18,842 nt of DNA from an uncultured Candidatus Competibacteraceae bacterium. GTDB taxonomy: Bacteria; Pseudomonadota; Gammaproteobacteria; Competibacterales; Competibacteraceae. The stretch covers positions 1 to 18,842 of the forward strand of contig CALGOO010000114.1 of NCBI GenBank assembly GCA_937960715.1, written 5' to 3'. A model generated the notes under the pieces. That model was not told where the DNA came from and did not search any database. It worked only from the letters and a program-made list of their open reading frames with translations. Positions 1 to 5,839 of this stretch are shown here, one piece after another. Both the position numbers and the translations under genes were made by a program. The stretch's first letter is position 1; every line of letters starts with the position of its first letter.

Positions 1-846
1 CTCATCTCCGCCTGGTCGCCTGAGCGGGGGCGCGCTCGACTGGTTACGCCCATTGATGAAGGAAGAGGTCGTGGAAAGTAGAGTCTGCACCCAAGGGCCA
101 TTGGGATTTGCCGGATTCGGCACCATCACCCAAACCTGGGAACTTCCCGCCGGGCCACGCTCGAAAACGATTTTTTGAGTGCCATCAGGCGACCAGGATG
201 GCCGCATGGAATTGATTCCATTGTTGGTTATTTGAGTTATTTGAGGTGGCTGTTCAAAACAGTTGGGATTCACCAGATAGATTTCCGTCTGGGAATTGCT
301 TAGCGATTGGGCGAACGCAATCTGGCTACCATCGGGCGACCAGTCAGGGCCAAAAGGAGAAGGAAACTGTGCAGTGTTAAATGTTCGCTGGCACTGATTA
401 CTCCTGTCGGCATCCATGATCCAGAGGTTAGTAGTCACCCCAACCCCACGTCTGAACACTATCTTATTGCCATCAGGCGACCACGCGGGATCACTTTCAG
501 AGGCTGTGCTGGGACTGGTTAGATTGCGTGGTCCTGTGCCATCGGCGTTCATGACCCAGATGTCGAAATTACCACTACGGTTGCTCGTAAATGCGAGCTT
601 GGCACCATCGGGTGACCAAACGGGGGTGGGTTCATAGTAGGCCGTGTTATTGGTGAGGTTGGTTAGCTCTGAACCATCGTGATTCATCACATAGATTTGG
701 AAGTTTCCGTTGCCGGGATTCCTTGCGAAAGCGATCTTGCCATTCGCTCCTGGGAATGTTGCAAAACTGGGCGGGGTGGCAATCAACCAAAGACTAACCC
801 CCACGCTTAGCATCACACTTAACTTTAAGAAGGACTTGATATTCAT
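1..846 (-). CDS. Secreted TolB-like beta-propeller (PD40 repeat) protein, 3' end outside window
   Basis: The minus-strand frame from the ATG at 844-846 is open for 282 codons to the left edge, so the C-terminus is missing. Residues 1-29 form a signal peptide (basic start, hydrophobic core, ending SFA), so the mature protein is exported. Four WSPDG motifs, with tryptophans encoded near 618, 483, 342 and 195, recur every 45-49 residues. Each is followed by a K/Q-I-A/V-F strand and an I/L-W/Y-V-M-N/D strand, the hallmark of PD40/WD40-like blades as in TolB; an N-terminal NGKIAF strand starts the first blade. Such propellers usually bind proteins or carbohydrates; no enzymatic residues are recognised. 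The start is supported by a strong Shine-Dalgarno AGGAGG just upstream. The gene lies behind a c-di-GMP riboswitch. It is less GC-rich than pyrC. It is probably not the canonical tolB, since no tol-pal genes are visible. Confidence 0.88.
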   Translation of the reverse strand, partial: MNIKSFLKLSVMLSVGVSLWLIATPPSFATFPGANGKIAFARNPGNGNFQIYVMNHDGSELTNLTNNTAYYEPTPVWSPDGAKLAFTSNRSGNFDIWVMNADGTGPRNLTSPSTASESDPAWSPDGNKIVFRRGVGVTTNLWIMDADRSNQCQRTFNTAQFPSPFGPDWSPDGSQIAFAQSLSNSQTEIYLVNPNCFEQPPQITQITNNGINSMRPSWSPDGTQKIVFERGPAGSSQVWVMVPNPANPNGPWVQTLLSTTSSFINGRNQSSAPPLRRPGGDE

Positions 847-875
847 CGGAACCCTCCTACAGTCTGACGCACAAC

Positions 876-932
876 AAAAAAGCCGCACTACCTCCCGCGA
901 CCTTCACGAAGGTCGCCGTCGGCAGTCCGGCT
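876..932 (-). terminator. Intrinsic terminator of the riboswitch expression platform
   Basis: On the minus strand the arm at 932-921 (AGCCGGACTGCC) pairs with the arm at 892-881 (GGTAGTGCGGCT) over 12 positions, with one mismatch and one G-U pair. Between them lies a second perfect hairpin (GCGACCTTC/GAAGGTCGC, 897-916). Six U follow directly (881-876), 30 bp before the start codon of the propeller gene. The 5' arm is made of the 3' conserved bases of the GEMM aptamer, so aptamer and terminator should exclude each other. This implies that ligand binding prevents termination (an ON switch). Confidence 0.8.
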
Positions 933-1000
933 GTCCTGGGATCCCTCAGGATCCGTAACTTTCCGCCCCTACCTTGCGGTAAGTTTAGCTTTACATAGGT
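917..1000 (-). promoter_or_regulatory. GEMM-I cyclic-di-GMP riboswitch aptamer
   Basis: Read on the minus strand, the leader carries the GEMM-I signature in order. First comes AAAC (986-983), then a six-pair stem CUUACC/GGUAGG capped by a GCAA tetraloop (977-974). GGGCGGAAAG follows, with the tetraloop-receptor-like bases, then a second stem UCCUG/CAGGA, and finally the conserved ACAGCCGG with CUGCC. AAAGUU paired with GGAC in place of the usual AAAGCC with GG(U/C) looks like compensatory change. The base three positions before AAAC (989) is G, as in Vibrio Vc2 (G20). The Geobacter cGAMP-binding variants have A there, so c-di-GMP is the expected ligand. Outer boundaries are approximate because the P1 helix is not clear. 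Confidence 0.85.
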
Positions 1001-1005
1001 GATCT

Positions 1006-1034
1006 TTGATAACACAAAAAACCATATGAGTAAA
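1006..1034 (-). promoter_or_regulatory. Possible sigma-70 promoter of the riboswitch-propeller unit
   Basis: On the minus strand TTTACT (1034-1029) and TATCAA (1011-1006) are 17 bp apart, each matching the consensus at four of six bases. They lie in a distinctly AT-rich stretch. Initiation about 7 bp downstream of the -10 would start the transcript just before the aptamer, which is the right place. The individual hexamers are weak, so this rests mainly on position. Confidence 0.4.
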
Positions 1035-1039
1035 GTATG

Positions 1040-1623
1040 TAATAAACTCTACAATACATCACATTTTTTATACATATGCCAGATATCTTCAAATCATTCC
1101 TAAAGCCGCCTTAACACCCATTCCTCCCACTCCTCACCTACCCGCCTTCAAGGCCACCACCAGCATGGTCCACTCTAAGCTAGGACCATATCGCCACTGC
1201 ATTCCGCATTGCTAACTGATCCAGCAGCGACGCCAATCTCTCATGGTCCCAGCAGACGACAGTCACGCCGAACGCCGCGTGATCCACTTTGGTTGAGCGC
1301 TATGTTCATCCGCGCCCGCCAGGTTTTGCTAGTCACCTTGAATGAAGTACGCGCCATCCTGGAGGTTTATAATCTCTCGTTGAACCCTGTCGATTACACA
1401 CAAGTCTCCCTCCCCCCTTGCGGGGGAGGGTTGGGGTGGGGGGTTGACCGATCAGCCTGCCATCATTCCATCATTCAAGGAGTTGCGATTCAACCCTACC
1501 CCCCTCCCTCGCCCTCCCCCGCAAGGGGGGAGGGGATTCCCTGGTTTTTAATGAAATCAATTGGTTGGAGATATGTGTAATGGACAGCGTTGAACCCTTG
1601 CCCACGCGCCGTGGAATCCACTC
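1040..1623. other. Non-coding stretch between the propeller gene's promoter and pyrC
   Basis: No convincing gene is present in either strand. It holds a small perfect inverted repeat (ATGGTCC 1165-1171 / GGACCAT 1183-1189) and the large GC-rich inverted repeat annotated separately. The two flanking genes are divergent, so the pyrC promoter must lie here, but no good -35/-10 pair was found. A short open frame around 1209-1580 runs through the inverted repeat and has no recognisable protein features. Confidence 0.6.
1405..1536. repeat. Large GC-rich intergenic inverted repeat (REP/BIME-like)
   Basis: The left arm around 1405-1443 (core CCTCCCCCCTTGCGGGGGAG) and the right arm around 1494-1536 are near-perfect reverse complements separated by about 50 bp. 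Each arm also contains its own small palindrome (CCCCC-TTGC-GGGGG). The two could fold into one long cruciform or stem-loop or two nested hairpins. It lies between divergent genes about 90 bp before pyrC. The architecture resembles paired REP elements; no known family name is assigned. Confidence 0.7.
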
Positions 1624-2658
1624 ATGAACACCCTCACCCTCACCCGACCCGACGACTGGCACCTGCACGTCCGCGACGGCGCGGCCATGCGCGCGGTCGT
1701 GCCGTACAGCGCCCGCCAGTTCGCCCGCGCCATCATCATGCCCAATCTGCGACCGCCGGTGACCACCACCGGACAGGCGCTGGCCTACCGGGAGCGCATC
1801 CTGGCCGCCGTGCCGGAGGGATGGGCGTTCCAACCGCTGATGACGCTGTACCTGACCGACAACACCCCTCCCGACGAAATCACCCGCGCCAGGGAATCCG
1901 GCCACATCATCGCCTGCAAGCTCTACCCCGCCGGCGCAACCACGAATGCCGACTCCGGCGTAACCGCCATCGCGGAAATTTATCCGGTGCTGGAGGCGAT
2001 GCAGAGGCAAGGTCTGCCTCTGCTGATCCACGGCGAGGTCACCGACCCGGCAGTCGATGTCTTTGACCGCGAGGCGGTCTTCATCGACCAGGTACTCACG
2101 CCGCTGGTCTGGGACTTTCCGGAATTGAAAATCGTGCTGGAGCACCTCACCACCGAGGACGCGGTGGATTACGTGCGGGAAGCGCCGGTCACGGTCGCGG
2201 CGACGATCACCGCCCATCATCTGCTCTATAACCGCAACGCGATTTTTCAGGGCGGTCTGCGCCCGCACCACTACTGCCTGCCGACCCTCAAGCGCGAACG
2301 CCATCGCCAGGCGTTGATTCAAGCCGCGACCAGCGGCAATCCCAAATTCTTCCTCGGCACCGACAGCGCCCCGCACCCGCGCCGGGACAAGGAAACCGCT
2401 TGTGGCTGCGCCGGCTGCTACACCGCCCACGCCGCGCTGGAACTGTACGCCGAGGCGTTCGACGCCGCCGGAGCGCTGGATAAGCTGGAATCTTTCGCCA
2501 GCTTCCACGGCGCGGATTTTTACGGCCTGCCGCGCAACGTGGGAACGGTCACCCTAAACCGCCAACCGACCCCAGTTCCGGAATCCTTCCCGTTCGACGA
2601 CGATGCACTGATCCCGTTGCGGGCCGGGGAAATGCTGAGCTGGCGGATGGAAACATAA
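1624..2658 (+). CDS. pyrC: Dihydroorotase
   Basis: PyrC reversibly cyclises N-carbamoyl-aspartate to dihydroorotate, the third step of cytoplasmic pyrimidine synthesis. The 344-residue product has the length of the E. coli type II enzyme (348 aa). Metal and catalytic residues are all visible: H13 and H15 with R17 in DWHLHVRDG, the carboxylated lysine K99 in IIACKLYPAG, a histidine in LLIHGEV, a histidine in LEHLTT, and the catalytic aspartate in FLGTDSAPH. The N-terminus is short and starts right before the first beta strand, as in the family, which supports the ATG at 1624 although no strong ribosome binding site precedes it. It appears to be a single-gene unit. Confidence 0.97.
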   Translation: MNTLTLTRPDDWHLHVRDGAAMRAVVPYSARQFARAIIMPNLRPPVTTTGQALAYRERILAAVPEGWAFQPLMTLYLTDNTPPDEITRARESGHIIACKLYPAGATTNADSGVTAIAEIYPVLEAMQRQGLPLLIHGEVTDPAVDVFDREAVFIDQVLTPLVWDFPELKIVLEHLTTEDAVDYVREAPVTVAATITAHHLLYNRNAIFQGGLRPHHYCLPTLKRERHRQALIQAATSGNPKFFLGTDSAPHPRRDKETACGCAGCYTAHAALELYAEAFDAAGALDKLESFASFHGADFYGLPRNVGTVTLNRQPTPVPESFPFDDDALIPLRAGEMLSWRMET

Positions 2659-2665
2659 ACGGTCA

Positions 2666-2809
2666 GTGTTCAAGCCCCCCTCGTTCCGCACGGCGATGTT
2701 CGCTACGCTCAACCCATCCTACGAAAAAAATAAAATTGGGTTGTAGGATGGGTTGAGGAACGAAACCCATCAATACGGGGCGAAACCGCCAGGGGATCTG
2801 AACGGTTAC
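2666..2809. repeat. Dispersed intergenic repeat, copy 1, with internal hairpins
   Basis: Its ends, GTTCAAGCCCCCCTCGTTCC and the block at 2767-2809 (CCATCAATACGGGGC through GGATCTGAACGGTTAC), recur almost unchanged at 8570-8662. This copy is longer because its centre carries a perfect 12-bp inverted repeat (AACCCATCCTAC 2711-2722 / GTAGGATGGGTT 2743-2754) with an A-rich loop. It also has the hairpin GATGGGTT...AACCCATC shared with the other copy. It sits directly behind the pyrC stop and may double as a transcript end. An open frame across it on the minus strand is a by-product of the repeat and not a gene. Confidence 0.82.
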
Positions 2810-2936
2810 CATAAACGCGGGTAGTATGTTCACTCTAATTTTCGTTGCTACAGTGCGCCTCAACAAAGATGGAAACCCCGCCGGATCAGATGAAAACCGG
2901 CATTTCAATCAACATCTTGAGTCGAGGAGAGTCATC

Positions 2937-3326
2937 ATGGCAAACGTTGCGCTGAAGAACATCATCGAAGCTCCCATGGCCGCCAACATCCGCGAATCGG
3001 CCAATCGCATCTGGCTGGCCGGACTGGGCGCCTTCGCCAAAACCCAGGAAGAAGGCGAAAAGCTGTTCCAGTCCCTGATCAAGGAAGGCGAGGCCGTCGA
3101 GAAGCGCGCCAAGGCCAGGGCCGAAGCCCGCTTTGAGGAAGCCAAGGGCAAGGTCATCGAGTTCCGCGGCAAGGCCAACGAACAGTTCGACCGGCTGGAA
3201 GAACTGTTTCAGGAGCGGGTGGCCCAAGTGCTGGGCCGGCTGGGCGTGCCGACCCAGGAAGACATTCAGGAACTGGCCAAGCGCGTCGAAGCGCTGAACC
3301 AAAGCATCATGGCGCTGAAGAAGTAA
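2937..3326 (+). CDS. Phasin, polyhydroxyalkanoate granule-associated protein (PhaI type)
   Basis: Phasins coat the surface of PHA storage granules in the cytoplasm and control granule size and number. The product is 129 residues, very rich in Ala, Glu, Lys and Arg and almost entirely helical. It carries the family-typical core IWLAGLGAFAKTQEEGEKLF (about residues 24-43), then a long charged amphipathic helix and a C-terminal coiled coil after the proline of LGVPTQEDI. The ATG at 2937 is preceded by GAGGAG at good spacing; an in-frame upstream ATG at 2826 would add 37 unrelated residues and is not favoured. It stands alone, with no PHA synthase or depolymerase in the window. A general membrane-stress helper role, as suggested for some short family members, is an alternative. 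Confidence 0.85.
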   Translation: MANVALKNIIEAPMAANIRESANRIWLAGLGAFAKTQEEGEKLFQSLIKEGEAVEKRAKARAEARFEEAKGKVIEFRGKANEQFDRLEELFQERVAQVLGRLGVPTQEDIQELAKRVEALNQSIMALKK

Positions 3327-3352
3327 GCGCCCACCGTCGACCCGTCTGAACG

Positions 3353-3391
3353 AGGCCCTGTGGCGAACCGCCATGGGGCCTTGGTTTTTTT
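3353..3391 (+). terminator. Intrinsic terminator behind the phasin gene
   Basis: AGGCCCTGTGGCG pairs with CGCCATGGGGCCT over 13 positions (two G-U) around an AACC loop, followed by TTGG and seven T. It closes the phasin transcript before the amtB control region. Confidence 0.9.
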
Positions 3392-3426
3392 CGACGCCAA
3401 CCGCGGCGCTCGCCCCCAAATGGCGC

Positions 3427-3448
3427 AAGGGCGATGATTTCGCCCTTT
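3427..3448 (+). other. Short hairpin upstream of amtB
   Basis: AAGGGCGA and TCGCCCTT form a perfect eight-pair stem around a five-base loop, with only two further T afterwards. It may be a second weak terminator for the phasin unit or a site in the amtB control region; its function is undecided. Confidence 0.4.
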
Positions 3449-3555
3449 TCTGGTGCTCGCCACTCGCAACGGTTTTTTGACAGAGCGCATGCGACTGTCC
3501 ATGTTGCGCCGCATCAGCCGGTGCCTGGACCCGCCTGGGACTTCCCCTGAACACC

Positions 3556-3572
3556 CTGGCTTGAATTTTGCT
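3556..3572 (+). promoter_or_regulatory. Sigma-54 (RpoN) -24/-12 promoter of amtB
   Basis: CTGGCTTGAATTTTGCT matches the sigma-54 consensus YTGGCACG-N4-TTGCW at every strongly conserved base, with GG at 3558-3559 and GC at 3570-3571 exactly ten bases apart. Transcription would start near 3583, about 34 bp before the amtB ATG. AmtB genes are classically driven by sigma-54 and NtrC under nitrogen limitation, so sequence and context agree. No clear NtrC dyad was found upstream by eye. Confidence 0.82.
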
Positions 3573-3616
3573 GAATCCAGCTCGTTCAAACCACCGTTCA
3601 CCAAGGAGACCAAGCC

Positions 3617-4936
3617 ATGGCGTCGCGACCCTTCCACCGTTGGCGATTTCCGTTCATGGCCGCGTCGGCGTTGATCGGCCCCATGGCGCTGGCCGCCGAC
3701 GTCTCGGCGCACACCGCCGCCGATACCCTCTGGGTGGCAATCAGCGCCGCGCTGGTGTTTTTCATGCAAGCGGGCTTTGCCCTGCTGGAAGGCGGCATGG
3801 CGCGCAGCAAGAACGCCGTCAACGTGCTGATGAAAAATTACATGGACGCCTGCGTGGGCGGCCTCATTTTCTGGCTGGTCGGATTCGGCCTGATGTTCGG
3901 CCACAACGCCACCGGCTGGTTCGGCGCCAGCCATTTCGCCTTGAACGACGCCACCGCCTGGGACTGGATGTTTCTATTCTTCCAGATGATGTTCGCCGCA
4001 ACCTCGACCACCATCGCCTCCGGCGCCATGGCCGAGCGCATTCATTTCCGCGCCTATCTGATCGGCGCCTGCGTGATTTCTGGGCTGATTTACCCCGTCT
4101 TCGGCAGTTGGGCCTGGGGCGGTCATGGCGGCGGCGACGGCTGGCTCAAGGCGCTGGGCTTCGTCGATTTCGCCGGCTCCACCGTGGTGCATTCCATCGG
4201 CGGCTGGTGCGCGCTGGCCGGCATCATCGTCCTGGGACCGCGTCTGGGTCGATTCGGGCCACGGGGCGAACCGCGCCCCATGCCGGGCCATAATCTGAGC
4301 CTGGTGGCGTTGGGCGGTTTCATCCTCTGGTTTAGCTGGTTCGGTTTCAACGGCGGCTCCACGCTGACCGCCGACGGGGACATCGGCAAAATCCTGGTCA
4401 ATACCCACCTCGGCGCCTGCGCCGGCGCGGTGGGGGCGGCGTTGTTCAGCGTCGTCCTGGGTCAGCGGGTGCTGCTGACCACCACCGTCAACGCCAGCAT
4501 CGGCGGACTGGTGGCGGTCACCGCCGGCTGCGCCACGATGGAACCCGGTTATGCGATTCTCACCGGTCTCGTCGCTGGCGTCATCGCCACCAGCGGACCG
4601 GCGCTGCTGGCCAAAATGCGCTGGGACGACGTCGTGGACGCGGTTTCCGTCCATGCCTTCTGCGGTGTCTGGGGTACCCTGGCGGCTGGGTTGTTCTACC
4701 ATGGCGACCTGTTCAACCCCAGCCGGATTGTGGTGCAAGCCGTCGGCGCCCTGGCCGCACTGGTCTGGGGATTGGGCACCGCCGGACTGACCTATCTGCT
4801 GATCGCCCGCACCATCGGCATCCGCTCCACTACCCTGCACGAACAGCGAGGTCTGGACTTTACCGAACACGCGGAAATCGGCTATCCCGAGTTTCAGCAC
4901 ATGCAGACCTTCAATCCGGACGGTTTGCATCGCTAG
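3617..4936 (+). CDS. amtB: Ammonium transporter AmtB
   Basis: This inner-membrane trimeric channel conducts ammonium/ammonia for nitrogen assimilation. The 439-residue product starts with a cleavable-looking signal (to about residue 27, PMALAAD), then eleven hydrophobic segments. The conserved twin histidines of the pore are H192 (TVVHSIGGW) and H346 (VSVHAFCGVWG). The phenylalanine-gate regions MMFAATS and WFGFNGGS and the cytoplasmic tail LHEQRGLDFTEHAEIGYPEF are all present. AAGGAG lies nine bases before the ATG. It is under the sigma-54 promoter at 3556-3572. The usual partner gene glnK is not adjacent on either side: upstream is the phasin gene, downstream an unknown gene. Confidence 0.97.
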   Translation: MASRPFHRWRFPFMAASALIGPMALAADVSAHTAADTLWVAISAALVFFMQAGFALLEGGMARSKNAVNVLMKNYMDACVGGLIFWLVGFGLMFGHNATGWFGASHFALNDATAWDWMFLFFQMMFAATSTTIASGAMAERIHFRAYLIGACVISGLIYPVFGSWAWGGHGGGDGWLKALGFVDFAGSTVVHSIGGWCALAGIIVLGPRLGRFGPRGEPRPMPGHNLSLVALGGFILWFSWFGFNGGSTLTADGDIGKILVNTHLGACAGAVGAALFSVVLGQRVLLTTTVNASIGGLVAVTAGCATMEPGYAILTGLVAGVIATSGPALLAKMRWDDVVDAVSVHAFCGVWGTLAAGLFYHGDLFNPSRIVVQAVGALAALVWGLGTAGLTYLLIARTIGIRSTTLHEQRGLDFTEHAEIGYPEFQHMQTFNPDGLHR

Positions 4937-4969
4937 AGCACCCATTCCTGGCGGCTCCTCGGTGGCTGC

Positions 4970-5650
4970 GTGGATGAATCGAAGCGGTCGTTCCCCAACC
5001 GGGCGCAGGACAACCCATTGGAAACAGGTATGGAATTCGAGCAGAAGAAAATGGCCGTCGAGCAAGGGTTGACACCCTTTCTCAGCGGTGAATCGTTGGC
5101 ACACGCCCTGCGGCTGTGGGAGCTGAAGTACGCCGGCGACCCCGTCTTCGCCCTGGTGCGCTTCATCAACGAGCTTTACGAACACGCCAGCTTGACGGCG
5201 CCGCGCACCAAGGTGCTGCAAAGCCTGATTCGCGCCCTGAACAAGTTGCCCGACCCGATCCCCAAGGTCCAGGCCCCAATCGCCCACCCCGCCAAGGTTG
5301 AAGAAAGCCAAAATGACGCTGTCCACACCTGCTGCCTGCTGGTGGACACCCTGATCGACCGCCTGCCCCACGACGAGGGCGTCGGCGTTCGTCAGTACCT
5401 GCTCGATCATCTGAAGCAGTTGAAACAACCCGAGCCGATCCTGAACGCCATTCGCGCCTGGCTGAGTCAGCGGCAACCAATCACCGCGCCCATTCCCGAA
5501 ACCGTACTTACCCGGATCGTCAATCTGGTGTATGTCGCCCTGTGTGAATACGAAGGTCCCACCAAGGCGGATCGGGCGCTGCACGAGGCGGTTCTGATCG
5601 TTGAGAAGAGCATTTCCGACTCCAAATTCCCCGTTCGGCGTTTGCTCTAA
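4970..5650 (+). CDS. Hypothetical protein downstream of amtB
   Basis: No family is recognised. The 226-residue product has no signal peptide or membrane segment and is predicted mostly helical, with a hydrophilic N-terminus, a Pro-rich linker (about residues 92-108, PDPIPKVQAPIAHPAKV) and two helical halves around it. It begins 33 bp after the amtB stop on the same strand with no terminator between, so it is probably co-transcribed with amtB. The start is uncertain: the ATG at 4970 has no clear ribosome binding site. An in-frame ATG at 5030 (MEFEQKKMAVEQG) follows TTGGAAACAGGT and may be the true start. Codon use and GC match its neighbours, so it is likely a real resident gene. Confidence 0.72.
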   Translation: MDESKRSFPNRAQDNPLETGMEFEQKKMAVEQGLTPFLSGESLAHALRLWELKYAGDPVFALVRFINELYEHASLTAPRTKVLQSLIRALNKLPDPIPKVQAPIAHPAKVEESQNDAVHTCCLLVDTLIDRLPHDEGVGVRQYLLDHLKQLKQPEPILNAIRAWLSQRQPITAPIPETVLTRIVNLVYVALCEYEGPTKADRALHEAVLIVEKSISDSKFPVRRLL

Positions 5651-5839
5651 TGCGCCGACTCCTCATGGCGCGCCGAGCGATCCGACCGCGCGGCGCGATT
5701 CGCCAGTCCGCGCGATCTCTGCAGCAGTGAGTCTCCTGGAACCGCCCCCATCCCACAGAGTCCATACATAAAACAAGCTTTAAAATGGGCTTTGCGCGCG
5801 GGTGGTAGTCCAGCGCCCGTCGCGTCAGGGGATACGATC

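Noticed and set aside
1209..1580. Open frame upstream of pyrC
   Set aside because: It has no ribosome binding site and nearly half of it is the translated inverted repeat.
1471..2508. Open frame antisense to pyrC
   Set aside because: It reads through the GC-rich inverted repeat into the pyrC complement; it has no family features.
2663..2908. Open frame on the minus strand behind pyrC
   Set aside because: Its sequence is the dispersed intergenic repeat; a similar peptide arises from the second repeat copy near 8600.
3441..3530. NtrC-binding dyad upstream of the amtB sigma-54 promoter
   Set aside because: Fragments such as TGCGCC and GGTGCC are present but at the wrong spacing for the TGCACC-N5-GGTGCA type site.
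3974..5584. Long open frame antisense to amtB and the following gene
   Set aside because: It crosses two sense genes, one of them unmistakable amtB, and has the composition of a shadow frame.
5758..5786. Promoter with -10 TAAAAT before the P-type ATPase gene
   Set aside because: The -10 is good, but the sequence 17 bp upstream (GAGTCC) bears no resemblance to a -35 hexamer.
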